Positions 15,519 to 21,326 of a DNA stretch of 22,173 bases are shown one piece after another. Within the stretch, counting starts at the first letter, position 1; each line of letters starts with the position of its first letter. Both the position numbers and the translations under genes were made by a program. The notes under the pieces are model-generated. The model did not search any database. It saw only the letters and a list, made by a program, of their open reading frames with translations, and had not been told where the DNA came from. The stretch is taken from IMG/VR virus record IMGVR_UViG_3300037635_003007, positions 1 to 22,173 of that record; one strand, written 5' to 3'. This stretch comes from a virus.

Positions 15519-15854
15519 ATGGATAAAGAATTAAAAAGAATACAATTTAACTACGACAAGAATAGAAAAAAGAAAATGACGGTGCAGATTCATAATCTAG
15601 TTAATTATATTTCTGGTAGTAGAGCAATTGAAACTTTTTGTTCTGAAATAATTCGTATGGCTAACAATCCGTATATCAAAGATGATCCAGAAGCGATTCT
15701 TTTAAATTTAAAAGATTACTGTAATGAAAGATTAAAATTTGCAGTTGATGAAAAGACTAAAGCGTATACTGAATTATCTGCTATAAGAAAGATTCTCAAA
15801 ATGAAAGATGATGATTTTATTGAAGAAGATTTTCCAGGATTCAAACCTTTATGA
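15519..15854 (+). CDS. Helical hypothetical protein
   Basis: A 111-residue protein starting directly after the previous stop. Basic N-terminus (KELKRIQFNYDKNRKKKMT), helical middle (LKDYCNERLKFAVDEKTKAY) and acidic C-terminus (MKDDDFIEEDFPGF). Its TGA overlaps the ATG of the next mini-gene. No family recognised. Confidence 0.55.
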   Translation: MDKELKRIQFNYDKNRKKKMTVQIHNLVNYISGSRAIETFCSEIIRMANNPYIKDDPEAILLNLKDYCNERLKFAVDEKTKAYTELSAIRKILKMKDDDFIEEDFPGFKPL

Positions 15855-15928
15855 GACAACCCTATAACGATAATAACTATCTTTTAATATGGGTAATTAC
15901 AGCAACAGTCCTATACTTTCTTATATAA
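15851..15928 (+). CDS. 25-residue single-pass membrane peptide
   Basis: MRQPYNDNNYLLIWVITATVLYFLI is formed by a polar N-terminus and about 15 hydrophobic residues. The ATG overlaps the preceding TGA (ATGA), implying translational coupling. No ribosome site of its own. Small phage membrane peptides can act in lysis or in modulating host membrane proteins; the role here is unknown. Confidence 0.45.
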   Translation: MRQPYNDNNYLLIWVITATVLYFLI

Positions 15929-15935
15929 AATATTA

Positions 15936-15963
15936 TTGACAATTAATCTGAGGATTCTAAATT
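15936..15963 (+). promoter_or_regulatory. Putative sigma70-type promoter
   Basis: TTGACA (15936-15941), 16-base spacer, TAAATT (15958-15963), with an AT-rich run upstream. It would produce a short leader ending in AACTAACA-GGAGG before the ATG at 15997. Confidence 0.5.
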
Positions 15964-15996
15964 TTTAACTTTATCAATTAACTAACAGGAGGAATA

Positions 15997-16407
15997 ATGA
16001 TAAAAGCAAATAAAGCCTACCTTCACAATTGTGAAGGATTTATGTATGAAATAGATTTGGTTGACAAAATTAACAACCATTTTGAAACACCTAAAAAAGG
16101 AATGACTTTGGATGGTTTAGCATCGCTGGAGCCTAGAGATTTTTTTACGGAAAGTAAAAAAAATCCGAATACAGGTTGGTTTACTCCACAAGAAGTTAAA
16201 AAGATTATTAAACTTTTAGGTGAGTTTGGTTATACGCTTAATAACATGGCATATGCTAATAAATATACTTATGGTCAATTGACTTCAAGAAGTAATGTAG
16301 ACTGGGGTGATGATGAAGTCCCTACTGCACCAAAAGAAATTGAAGATGCAGCAGAAATTGATTATGAAATAACTAAAGACTTAGAGCCGGAAATACTAAG
16401 TAATTAA
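15997..16407 (+). CDS. Hypothetical protein
   Basis: A 136-residue protein with a consensus ribosome site (AGGAGG, 15987-15992) inside the leader AACTAACAGGAGG. Visible parts: LHNCEGFMYEIDLVDKINNH at the start, a central PRDFFTESKKNPNTGWFTPQ, helical EVKKIIKLLGEF and an acidic tail. No family recognised. It has its own promoter and is closed by a strong terminator (16433), so it may be expressed as a single unit and strongly. Confidence 0.65.
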   Translation: MIKANKAYLHNCEGFMYEIDLVDKINNHFETPKKGMTLDGLASLEPRDFFTESKKNPNTGWFTPQEVKKIIKLLGEFGYTLNNMAYANKYTYGQLTSRSNVDWGDDEVPTAPKEIEDAAEIDYEITKDLEPEILSN

Positions 16408-16432
16408 AAATACTTATATATAACAATAATAC

Positions 16433-16467
16433 AAGGGGGTGGGGTCGTTGATCCCATCCCCTTTTTT
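16433..16467 (+). terminator. Strong rho-independent terminator
   Basis: A GC-rich stem, GGGGTGGGGTC on the left (from 16436) and GATCCCATCCCC (16450-16461) on the right, 11 pairs with one bulge and a GTT loop, is flanked by AA before and a run of six T (16462-16467) after. It ends the operon of the 15997 gene. Confidence 0.9.
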
Positions 16468-16506
16468 CTTTACAATATACACTTGCAACGAAGTAAAAAA
16501 TTTAAT

Positions 16507-16725
16507 ATGAATAAAGTAACTAGCAAATCCGCAAAGTGTAAAGATTGTAAAGGCCTTGGTTATATTAAGACTCTTACTAATAATTACACCGAGTGTATCA
16601 TTTGCAATTCATCAGGAACCACGCTTCACGGACCAAACGGCATAACTAAAGAAGCCGAACAAGTATTATTATTTAAAATTGCATTGGATTATATAAATGG
16701 CAAAGAAAAAGGATGGTATCACTGA
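16507..16725 (+). CDS. Zinc-ribbon (DnaJ-like CxxCxGxG) small protein
   Basis: The start is taken at the ATG at 16507; an upstream TTG in frame (16483) is less likely. The 72-residue product has CKDCKGLGY and, about 20 residues later, CIICNSSG: two CxxC[x]G pairs like the zinc fingers of DnaJ. The family occurs widely in phages as small zinc-binding proteins. It probably binds one zinc; partner unknown. Its ribosome site is weak. A dispersed CACGG element at 16619-16634 encodes the TTLHGPN region. Its end overlaps the next gene by 29 bases. Confidence 0.6.
   Translation: MNKVTSKSAKCKDCKGLGYIKTLTNNYTECIICNSSGTTLHGPNGITKEAEQVLLFKIALDYINGKEKGWYH
16619..16634 (+). repeat. Dispersed CACGG element, copy 4
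   Basis: CCACGCTTCACGGACC inside the zinc-ribbon gene. The right half is identical to copy 2. Confidence 0.55.
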
Positions 16726-17038
16726 TTTAACAAAGCTGTTAGTTATTGCAGCAGGGAAATTTACGCCTAATCAGTACACTCGATTAACCTCGACTATTTT
16801 TGCTTTACTCAATGGTGTTAATTATGGCTACACGGAACTCGGACCACGGTTCCTCCAGGATGCTCATGACATATACACTATTCACAATAAAGATTTAAAG
16901 AAGACTTCTTTTTTTAAAAACCATAAACCCGATCCATCGATGGTATCAAATTTTAAAAAGAAAAAAGGTAAAAAACAAATTCAAACACCCGACAATATAA
17001 TTAGTTTTGAGCATTATAAATTTTGGAAACAATCATGA
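16697..17038 (+). CDS. Small basic hypothetical protein
   Basis: A 113-residue protein, ATG inside the preceding gene. The N-terminal helix and hydrophobic stretch (DLTKLLVIAAGKF) are followed by Thr/Leu-rich TRLTSTIFALLNGVNYGYT and a strongly basic C-terminus (NFKKKKGKKQIQ). A dispersed CACGG element (16831-16853) encodes TELGPRF. No family recognised. Basic tail may bind nucleic acid. Confidence 0.5.
   Translation: MAKKKDGITDLTKLLVIAAGKFTPNQYTRLTSTIFALLNGVNYGYTELGPRFLQDAHDIYTIHNKDLKKTSFFKNHKPDPSMVSNFKKKKGKKQIQTPDNIISFEHYKFWKQS
16831..16853 (+). repeat. Dispersed CACGG element, copy 5 (extended)
   Basis: CACGGAACTCGGACCACGG plus TTCC inside the 16697 gene. Three CGG blocks at 6-9-base steps. 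Confidence 0.55.
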
Positions 17039-17250
17039 TGCCTGACAATTATACTAGAAGTGACATGATTTTAGATTTCAAAGACATCAAAGAGCACATT
17101 AAAGAAGAAAGATTGCAAGGCGCAGCCATCACAATATTAATTGATGATGTATTAGAACATTACGAGGTCGCCACTCGATGTAAATTTAATATATCGAAAG
17201 GCCATTATCGTGATCTACTCTCCAGACTTGTTAAGACTTATGGGCACTAA
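17035..17250 (+). CDS. Small hypothetical protein
   Basis: A 71-residue protein; the tandem ATGATG (17035/17038) overlaps the preceding stop. Helical and charged (LDFKDIKEHIKEERLQGAA) with TILIDDVLEHYEVATRC after it. No family recognised. Confidence 0.5.
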   Translation: MMPDNYTRSDMILDFKDIKEHIKEERLQGAAITILIDDVLEHYEVATRCKFNISKGHYRDLLSRLVKTYGH

Positions 17251-17683
17251 AATTACTGCCGATATCGTTGCAGATAATCATATAAGTAATGAACAGAAAT
17301 TATGGCGTCATGTCATACTAAATGCATTTGAAGATGCAAGAGCTTTGGCAGGAGATCGTAAATCAAGTTTAAATAAATGTGATGCTCATTTTTGGATTGC
17401 AGGCTCAGAAGACTTTGAACAGATCTGCTGGTGGGCCGGATGGGAACCGGATGATGTTCGTTTTAGATATTATAAAGCGTTAAAGAAGGGTGATATCAAA
17501 TTTAAAAGACGTCACTTGTTATGGCATGAATATAGTAAATTATTTCAAAGACTTAAGGTCGAAGAGGATAAAGATTTAAGACGTGAGCTCAGACGAAATT
17601 TAGAAAACAAACGTAGGCAGATATCATATGCTGATAACGTATTTGTTGATAATTTTAAAAAAGATTTATCAATTGAAGTTTAA
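17240..17683 (+). CDS. Conserved phage-type hypothetical protein
   Basis: The start at the ATG at 17240 overlaps the previous gene by 11 bases; the frame is open a little further upstream with no better start. The 147-residue product has LWRHVILNAFEDARAL, then DAHFWIAGSEDFEQIC and WWAGWEPDDVRFRY. This Trp-rich block, a probable helix-turn-helix-like unit (DFEQICWWAGWEPDDVR), looks like a family found near terminase genes in alphaproteobacterial phages. The C-terminus is basic (KRRHLLWHEYSK). Possibly DNA-binding; no stronger claim. Confidence 0.6.
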   Translation: MGTKITADIVADNHISNEQKLWRHVILNAFEDARALAGDRKSSLNKCDAHFWIAGSEDFEQICWWAGWEPDDVRFRYYKALKKGDIKFKRRHLLWHEYSKLFQRLKVEEDKDLRRELRRNLENKRRQISYADNVFVDNFKKDLSIEV

Positions 17684-17725
17684 CCCTGTAGTATAAGGGA
17701 GCAATCTATAAACTACAGGGTAAAC
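17678..17725 (+). ncRNA. Long hairpin with loop complementary to downstream sequence
   Basis: GTTTA(A)CCCTGTAGT (17678-17692) pairs with ACTACAGGGTAAAC (17712-17725): 14 bp with one bulge and a 19-base loop. It overlaps the end of the previous gene. The loop holds GGGAG (about 17697-17701), complementary to CTCCC at about 17745-17749, so a pseudoknot is possible. No T-run follows, so it does not look like a terminator. Confidence 0.55.
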
Positions 17726-17798
17726 AAGTTAACTCATGAGAACCCTCCCAAGTTAATAATAAATAGATTACCAAATATTAAAGATAGTGTCAAAATAA

Positions 17799-17833
17799 TT
17801 CTAGGGCCTCGAACCAGTTAAGAAGCCCTAGAA
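17799..17833 (+). other. Stable hairpin in noncoding region
   Basis: TTCTAGGGC (17799-17807) and GCCCTAGAA (17825-17833): perfect 9-bp stem, 17-base loop, with no T-run. It lies between genes in a stretch with no coding potential. Confidence 0.6.
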
Positions 17834-17923
17834 GTTTATCATATGGTTAAAAATTAATTTAACACATAATTGTTTTCGCAATTAAAATAATAATTTAATT
17901 TAAAATGAAGTCAAAGAAAAAAG

Positions 17924-17961
17924 TCTAGGCCTGGGGATAAAAGATAAAAACCAGGCCTAGA
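17924..17961 (+). other. Stable hairpin directly before an AACTAACAAAG box
   Basis: TCTAGGCCTGG (17924-17934) and CCAGGCCTAGA (17951-17961): perfect 11-bp stem, 16-base loop. The last stem base is also the first base of AACTAACAAAG (17961-17971), shared with two other leaders (20561, 22094). Third and strongest of three hairpins in a row. Confidence 0.7.
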
Positions 17962-17981
17962 ACTAACAAAGAGGCACAATA

Positions 17982-18047
17982 ATGAAATTATGCGTCTTTG
18001 ATTATTACTTAATAAATTTAAGAAAGTCAACTAATTATAATTTATAG
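17982..18047 (+). CDS. 21-residue ORF after structured leader
   Basis: MKLCVFDYYLINLRKSTNYNL, with a weak GAGG site 6-9 bases before the ATG within the leader AACTAACAAAGAGG. Nothing else is coding in the next 470 bases. It could be the peptide product that the leader controls, or no gene at all. Confidence 0.35.
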   Translation: MKLCVFDYYLINLRKSTNYNL

Positions 18048-18520
18048 TAGATATAAAATAAAGGTTCACTTATTATTTATTATTGTTGATATGAAATAAT
18101 TCTATTCGATATTTTTTAGAGATGTATTTGTGATGTTCAGTTATTAGTTTAGAATGCTTCTAAGGTATAGGGTTCGGTAGCCGTGCACCATGATGATTTG
18201 ATGATTTGTGAGTTGTGATAGTTACTGGGATAACGGACCACGGATCACGGGCCCTGGTTTTGCCACTTTCCCAGTTTTCCCTATACCTACTCCTTAGAAA
18301 CAAAAAAATAAAAAAATGTTTGTAAGGAGCAAATTTCTGGGAAATTGGGAAAAATGGCTTAGAATAAGAATAATAACGTCCCAAAGTGCTTTTTTAGACT
18401 GGGAAAATTCCCAAAGTTTTAGGAAAAATTACAGAGGATGTCATTTGTGCAAAAAAAATTTTAAAAAAATGTTTGTAAGGAGGAGGTATAGGAGAGTGAA
18501 ATATGATATAACTGGTCAAG
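18048..18520. other. Noncoding repeat-rich block upstream of terS (candidate packaging site)
   Basis: No credible gene. 18158-18172 (TTCTAAGGTATAGGG) is repeated inverted at 18279-18299 with a 6-base insertion, and again in direct form at 18477-18494. AAAAAATGTTTGTAAGGAG occurs twice (18311-18329 and 18464-18482). TGGGAAA-type words occur on both strands (18267-18273 reversed, 18338-18344, 18346-18352, 18400-18413 as TGGGAAAATTCCCA). A CACGG element sits at 18233-18254. Repeats close to terS are where TerS/terminase recognition sites often lie, but this is inference. Confidence 0.5.
18233..18254 (+). repeat. Dispersed CACGG element, copy 6 (three blocks)
   Basis: ACGGACCACGGATCACGGGCCC in the noncoding block before terS; three ACGG blocks at exact 7-base steps. 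A degenerate inverted partner, GGTTCGGTAGCCGTGCACC, lies at 18171-18189. Confidence 0.6.
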
Positions 18521-19030
18521 ATGGCAAAAAGAAAAAACACACTAAAAGCTATAAATGAATTGACGCAAAAACAAAAAGCGTTTGTTGATATATATGTTGA
18601 GAATTGGGGGGAGCTTTCTAAAGTAGAATCAGCCAAAAGAGCAGGTTATAAATCAGTAAAGCCTGAAGGACCTACAGAAATTGCAAGTAGACTCACAGAT
18701 CCAAATAAAAACCCACACGTAGTTAGATATATGGAAATGAGATACAATCAGGAATTAAAAAAATATTCCGGGGATAAGCTTAAAAAGTATAAAAATTTTG
18801 AGCGACTTAGTAAAGAAGCTGAGAAGAAAAAACAATTTGGGCATGCTATAAATGCAGAGTATAGAAGTGGCCAAATGGCAGGATTTTTTATAGATAAAAA
18901 AGAAGTAACCCATGTGGGATTGGAGGGTATGAGTCGTGAGGAACTTGAAAAAAGACTATCTGAACTCGAAGGTAAAATCGGAGAGGCCAAAGATATTATT
19001 GACGTCACGCCAGAAAAAACTCTTGAATAG
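18521..19030 (+). CDS. terS: Terminase small subunit
   Basis: A 169-residue protein. The N-terminal helix-turn-helix region reads LTQKQKAFVDIYVENWGELS and continues KVESAKRAGY (about residues 14-43), the typical start of Terminase_2-type small subunits. Then comes a helical central part and a C-terminal helix rich in Glu/Lys (SREELEKRLSELEGKI) as in oligomerisation and large-subunit-binding regions. TerS recognises the packaging site and recruits the large terminase, which is not in this window and is expected to the right. No clear Shine-Dalgarno sequence is seen before the ATG. It directly follows the repeat-rich block. Confidence 0.85.
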   Translation: MAKRKNTLKAINELTQKQKAFVDIYVENWGELSKVESAKRAGYKSVKPEGPTEIASRLTDPNKNPHVVRYMEMRYNQELKKYSGDKLKKYKNFERLSKEAEKKKQFGHAINAEYRSGQMAGFFIDKKEVTHVGLEGMSREELEKRLSELEGKIGEAKDIIDVTPEKTLE

Positions 19031-19040
19031 CGGTGGGTTT

Positions 19041-19124
19041 ATGCAAGTGTTCAACGAAGTTCATAACAAACATTTGAATACTTCAATTGGTATAGTCAGT
19101 GTTTTAATAAAGGATGGGGAGTAA
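19041..19124 (+). CDS. 27-residue mini-ORF
   Basis: MQVFNEVHNKHLNTSIGIV... ends with DGE. It starts 10 bases after terS, with GGTGGG as a possible ribosome site, and its stop is 1 base before the next ATG, so the spacing is operon-like. Role unknown; it may be just an overlap-coupling ORF. Confidence 0.35.
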   Translation: MQVFNEVHNKHLNTSIGIVSVLIKDGE

Positions 19125-19125
19125 A

Positions 19126-19236
19126 ATGCCAAATCTTGAGAATACATACCGAGATTTTTTTTCAAATCTTGAGAATACATACCGAGATTTTTTTGTAAAC
19201 TTTGAAAACAAATACCGAGATTTTTATGAAAACTAA
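19126..19236 (+). CDS. 36-residue ORF made of three 11-residue repeats
   Basis: The ATG follows GGGGAG by 4 bases. The product consists of three tandem copies of N-[LF]-E-N-[TK]-Y-R-D-F-[FY] separated by S, V or E, coded by the three 33-bp repeats at 19131-19229. It ends 11 bases into the next gene. The nucleotide core also occurs in another frame and period at 21742-21912, so the DNA repeat rather than the peptide may be what matters. Treat as a tentative gene. Confidence 0.4.
   Translation: MPNLENTYRDFFSNLENTYRDFFVNFENKYRDFYEN
19131..19229 (+). repeat. Three tandem 33-bp repeats (AAATCTTGAGA...ACCGAGATTTTT)
   Basis: Units at 19131-19163, 19164-19196 and 19197-19229. The first two are nearly identical; the third has diverged at its 5' half. 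Each contains AAATCT and AGATTT as inverted arms around a 15-base centre, followed by a T-run. The same core appears at 21742-21912 with 57-bp spacing. Confidence 0.9.
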
Positions 19237-19537
19237 AAAACGAAATAATAAAAAAATTACAATGCCAAAAAAAGTTAATAGTGAAATAGAAAAATATCCT
19301 ATGGTTTCGGTTGAGTGGTTTGATATAGTTAGCGATAGCTCATGGACTAGTTTTGAAAATTTAAAAAATAGTGAGCTTGCAACCTGTATTACAAAAGGCC
19401 ATTTATTCTCTCAATCTAAAGGTGTCACTAGATTATTTGGAGATTATTCTTTTAGCGAAGATAAAAAGAGAATTGAGAATATAGGTAATACAACCATAAT
19501 TCCTAATTCTGTAATAAAAGAAATTAAAAAAATTTAG
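19226..19537 (+). CDS. Conserved small phage hypothetical protein
   Basis: The ATG at 19226 is chosen over the upstream TTG at 19202, which lies in the repeats. The 103-residue product has a very basic start (KTKKRNNKKITMPKKV), then VEWFDIVSDSSWTSFE, LATCITKGHLF, LFGDYSF and IPNSVIKEIKKI at the end. The W-x-D...W...C-x-T-x-G...IP...I..I pattern matches a small-protein family frequent in phages. Function unknown. The 11-base overlap with the preceding repeat ORF is consistent with coupling. Confidence 0.65.
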   Translation: MKTKKRNNKKITMPKKVNSEIEKYPMVSVEWFDIVSDSSWTSFENLKNSELATCITKGHLFSQSKGVTRLFGDYSFSEDKKRIENIGNTTIIPNSVIKEIKKI

Positions 19538-19577
19538 TATCTTGTAATATTTTTTTCTGGGTTTATTTTAACAATCC

Positions 19578-19670
19578 ATGAATGAATTTATTGCATTTAT
19601 TTTAAGATTTATAATACTTTTTCCTGCACTATTTATAATAATATTGATTTTACTAGGTTATTTTTCATAA
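19578..19670 (+). CDS. 30-residue hydrophobic membrane peptide
   Basis: MNEFIAFILRFIILFPALFI continues with IILILLGYFS: almost wholly hydrophobic, one membrane span. The ribosome site is weak (GGGTT region). It stands alone 40 bases after the previous gene and just before a strong promoter. Small hydrophobic peptides of this kind are easily missed; whether it is expressed is uncertain. Confidence 0.4.
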   Translation: MNEFIAFILRFIILFPALFIIILILLGYFS

Positions 19671-19679
19671 AAATAAAAT

Positions 19680-19708
19680 TTGACAAATTTAATTTTATAT
19701 TTTATTAT
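19680..19708 (+). promoter_or_regulatory. Strong sigma70-type promoter
   Basis: TTGACA (19680-19685), 17-base spacer, TATTAT (19703-19708), the best consensus match in the window. A roughly 30-base leader runs to GAGG and the ATG at 19746, with the related leader text TTTAACAAAAAGAGG. Confidence 0.75.
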
Positions 19709-19745
19709 CATGGGATAATAACAATTTAACAAAAAGAGGTATAAA

Positions 19746-20345
19746 ATGGGTTTTGACTTATATGGATTAAATCCACAAACAACGATTAAAAGACCAGAAA
19801 GACCAGATAATTTACATGATGAGAATTTTTCTCAAGAAAAGCGAGAAAAATATTTTAATGAAATGGATAAGTATGAAAGTCAAAGTGGTACTTACTTTAG
19901 AAACAATGTTTGGTGGTGGCGACCACTTGCAGATTATGTAATTAGATTTACAAAAGTCGTAAGTGATAAAGACGCTGAGCGTTGGCACTTCAACGAAAAT
20001 CATGAAGTTAGTGATAAAGACGCTAAAATGATTGCGCAACAATTAGAGCATTTAATTAGCACTGGCCATACTAAAAAATATGCTAAAGGGTTTGAGCTTT
20101 TAAGAAAAAAAGAAGAAAAGAAAAATGAAATAGTTGAGAAAGAGCTACAAGCCTTTAGTGAAAGTGTTAAGAAAAAATACAATCAATCTCGTTGGGCGCC
20201 AATAGATTTTCCGAAAAAAGAAAAGCAACAATGGGATAGAATACTACAAAAAAGAAATAGTGTTGCTAGTTATCCTTTTAATTTAGAAAATGTAAAAGAG
20301 TTTGCAAATTTTTGTAAATTTTCTGGTGGCTTTACTATTGGATAA
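19746..20345 (+). CDS. Conserved phage/bacterial hypothetical protein (MGFDLYG type)
   Basis: A 199-residue protein. It has the recognisable N-terminal run MGFDLYGLNPQ and, near residue 50, GTYFRNNVWWWRPLADYV, a highly conserved signature in a large family of phage and bacterial proteins of unknown function. After it come two similar acidic stretches (VSDKDAERWHFNENHE and VSDKDAKMIAQQLEH), then a basic coiled-coil-like region (LLRKKEEKKNEIVEK) and a C-terminal EFANFCKFSGGFTIG. It is preceded by the strongest promoter seen here, so it is probably well expressed as an early or host-takeover-type gene; that is inference. Confidence 0.75.
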   Translation: MGFDLYGLNPQTTIKRPERPDNLHDENFSQEKREKYFNEMDKYESQSGTYFRNNVWWWRPLADYVIRFTKVVSDKDAERWHFNENHEVSDKDAKMIAQQLEHLISTGHTKKYAKGFELLRKKEEKKNEIVEKELQAFSESVKKKYNQSRWAPIDFPKKEKQQWDRILQKRNSVASYPFNLENVKEFANFCKFSGGFTIG

Positions 20346-20359
20346 AAAGAATTTTTTGG

Positions 20360-20385
20360 TTATTTTTAACAACTGTTAAAAAATA
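20360..20385. other. AT-rich hairpin after 19746 gene
   Basis: TTTTTAAC (20363-20370), loop AACT, GTTAAAAA (20375-20382), extended by TTA/TAA with a bulged A; an alternative stem pairs GTTATTTTTA with TAAAAATAAC. There is no T-run on the plus strand, so at best it is a weak or minus-strand terminator. Confidence 0.35.
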
Positions 20386-20394
20386 AAAATAACT

Positions 20395-20588
20395 TTGTGG
20401 TGCGTTCTTGACTAAAAGGTTGAATACAATAATTGCATCAAGTTCAACCCACTACAATTTTAATAGGTTGTGGCTGGTCTGCTGAAAAATTAAATGCAGA
20501 AACCAAGATGAAGCCCCAGGGTTGTAAAGCCCCAGGTACCAGACTTGGACGCAATCTTAAAACTAACAAAGAAAAAATGGAGCAATAA
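20395..20588 (+). promoter_or_regulatory. Structured 5' leader with competing stems and AACTAACAAAG box
   Basis: About 190 bases before the gene at 20589. GGTTGAA (20418-20424) pairs with TTCAACC (20443-20449). TCTGC (20478-20482) can pair with GCAGA (20496-20500), or GTCTG (20477-20481) with CAGAC (20540-20544), so the two are exclusive. CCAAG (20503-20507) pairs with CTTGG (20544-20548). AGCCCCAGG is directly repeated (20512-20520, 20528-20536). It ends with AACTAACAAAG (20561-20571) and GGAG (20579-20582). Looks like a regulatory leader; ligand or partner unknown. Confidence 0.45.
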
Positions 20589-21170
20589 ATGAAACCAATA
20601 AGAAAAGATGAGTTAGAATTCTGGAATAGTTTTACTAATGATGAATTCTATGAAAAGCAAAGATCAGTTAATACTGAAATATCACAAGAAGCACAAACTT
20701 TGGCAGATAAGAAAAAAGATAGTTTTGTTAAAGAGTGTGGATTACACAAAGAGCTTCAAGCTCTTAAAAAAGAGCATAAGGCTTTTGAAGACTTTGTGAA
20801 CAATAAAGCAATCATGGAAAATAAATTAAAAAATGCTTGGCAAAAGGCCAGCGATCAGTTTAAATCTAAAGTAGAAAGATTAAGCAAAACTCGTAATTGG
20901 GAAGATATGTTTTTGGGAGATAATGGTGCTGTACGACCAAATACTGCTGAAAGTAAGTTAAATAACGCTTGCTACCAAGAAGCTAAAAATCATGTTAAGA
21001 AAAATCATAAGGTTTTTAATTCTTTAGAAAGGATTAAAAAGAAGTGTAAAATGATTATTCACACTGGCGCTCATATAAATAGCGTGGTTAGTTCTTTGAA
21101 AAAAGAAATGTCCAAAGCTGAAATTACTTTGGAAGTTCCACAAACTTTATTAGAGTTGCCGAGCAAATAG
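20589..21170 (+). CDS. Helical charged hypothetical protein
   Basis: A 193-residue protein with ribosome site GGAGC 7 bases before the ATG. Nearly all helical, with coiled-coil-type Lys/Glu runs (ECGLHKELQALKKEHKAFED; VERLSKTRNWEDMFLGDNGA) and the basic HVKKNHKVFNSLERIKKKCK. No family recognised. The long structured leader and the strong terminator that follows (21256-21298) make it a single-gene unit under its own control. Confidence 0.6.
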   Translation: MKPIRKDELEFWNSFTNDEFYEKQRSVNTEISQEAQTLADKKKDSFVKECGLHKELQALKKEHKAFEDFVNNKAIMENKLKNAWQKASDQFKSKVERLSKTRNWEDMFLGDNGAVRPNTAESKLNNACYQEAKNHVKKNHKVFNSLERIKKKCKMIIHTGAHINSVVSSLKKEMSKAEITLEVPQTLLELPSK

Positions 21171-21255
21171 AATTGGTACTAGGCCAATAGGTAAGCTAGC
21201 AACCTGTATTGAGATAAATACTAGTTATTAATTTGATCTCAAGCTAAAGTCCTGC
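21171..21255 (+). other. Inverted repeats between 20589 gene and terminator
   Basis: ATTGG (21173-21177) and CCAAT (21184-21188) can pair, and TTGAGAT (about 21209-21215) with ATCTCAA (about 21235-21241). TTGAGAT also recalls the core of the tandem repeats at 19131 and 21742. No coding potential. Confidence 0.4.
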
Positions 21256-21298
21256 AAAAGCCCTTAACAATGCGCGAGAGTGCGGTTGAGGGCTTTTT
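21256..21298 (+). terminator. Strong rho-independent terminator with GAGA tetraloop
   Basis: GCCCTTAAC (21260-21268) pairs with GTTGAGGGC (from 21285 to 21293, one G-U), with an internal loop, then GCGC-GAGA-GTGC (21272-21283) with a GNRA-type loop. It is framed by AAAA before and TTTTT (21294-21298) after. It ends transcription of the 20589 gene. Confidence 0.9.
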
Positions 21299-21306
21299 AT
21301 TTATAT

Positions 21307-21323
21307 GTTATTGACCTAATAAC
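21307..21323 (+). promoter_or_regulatory. Palindrome directly before the nuclease start
   Basis: GTTATT (21307-21312), 5 bases (GACCT), AATAAC (21318-21323). It lies 3 bases before the ATG of the 21327 gene, which has no Shine-Dalgarno sequence. Possible operator or start-blocking hairpin. The TTGACC inside could be read as a -35, but that would place transcription inside the gene. Confidence 0.4.
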
Positions 21324-21326
21324 ATT

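Noticed and set aside
16475-16506. Promoter between terminator and the zinc-ribbon gene
   Set aside because: TTTACA at 16469 has no -10 at proper distance; not supported.
17799-17961. tRNA or tmRNA genes in the hairpin region
   Set aside because: No cloverleaf, no T-loop consensus, no acceptor pairing with CCA; stems are simple hairpins.
18160-18384. Minus-strand ORF of 74 codons
   Set aside because: Covers inverted repeats and the CACGG element; no plausible start context.
18316-18558. 80-codon plus-strand ORF with CHLCKKNF and repeated MFVR starts
   Set aside because: No ribosome site; it runs through the palindromic and repeated block, and its similar segments come from the 19-base DNA repeat. 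It overlaps the terS start in another frame.
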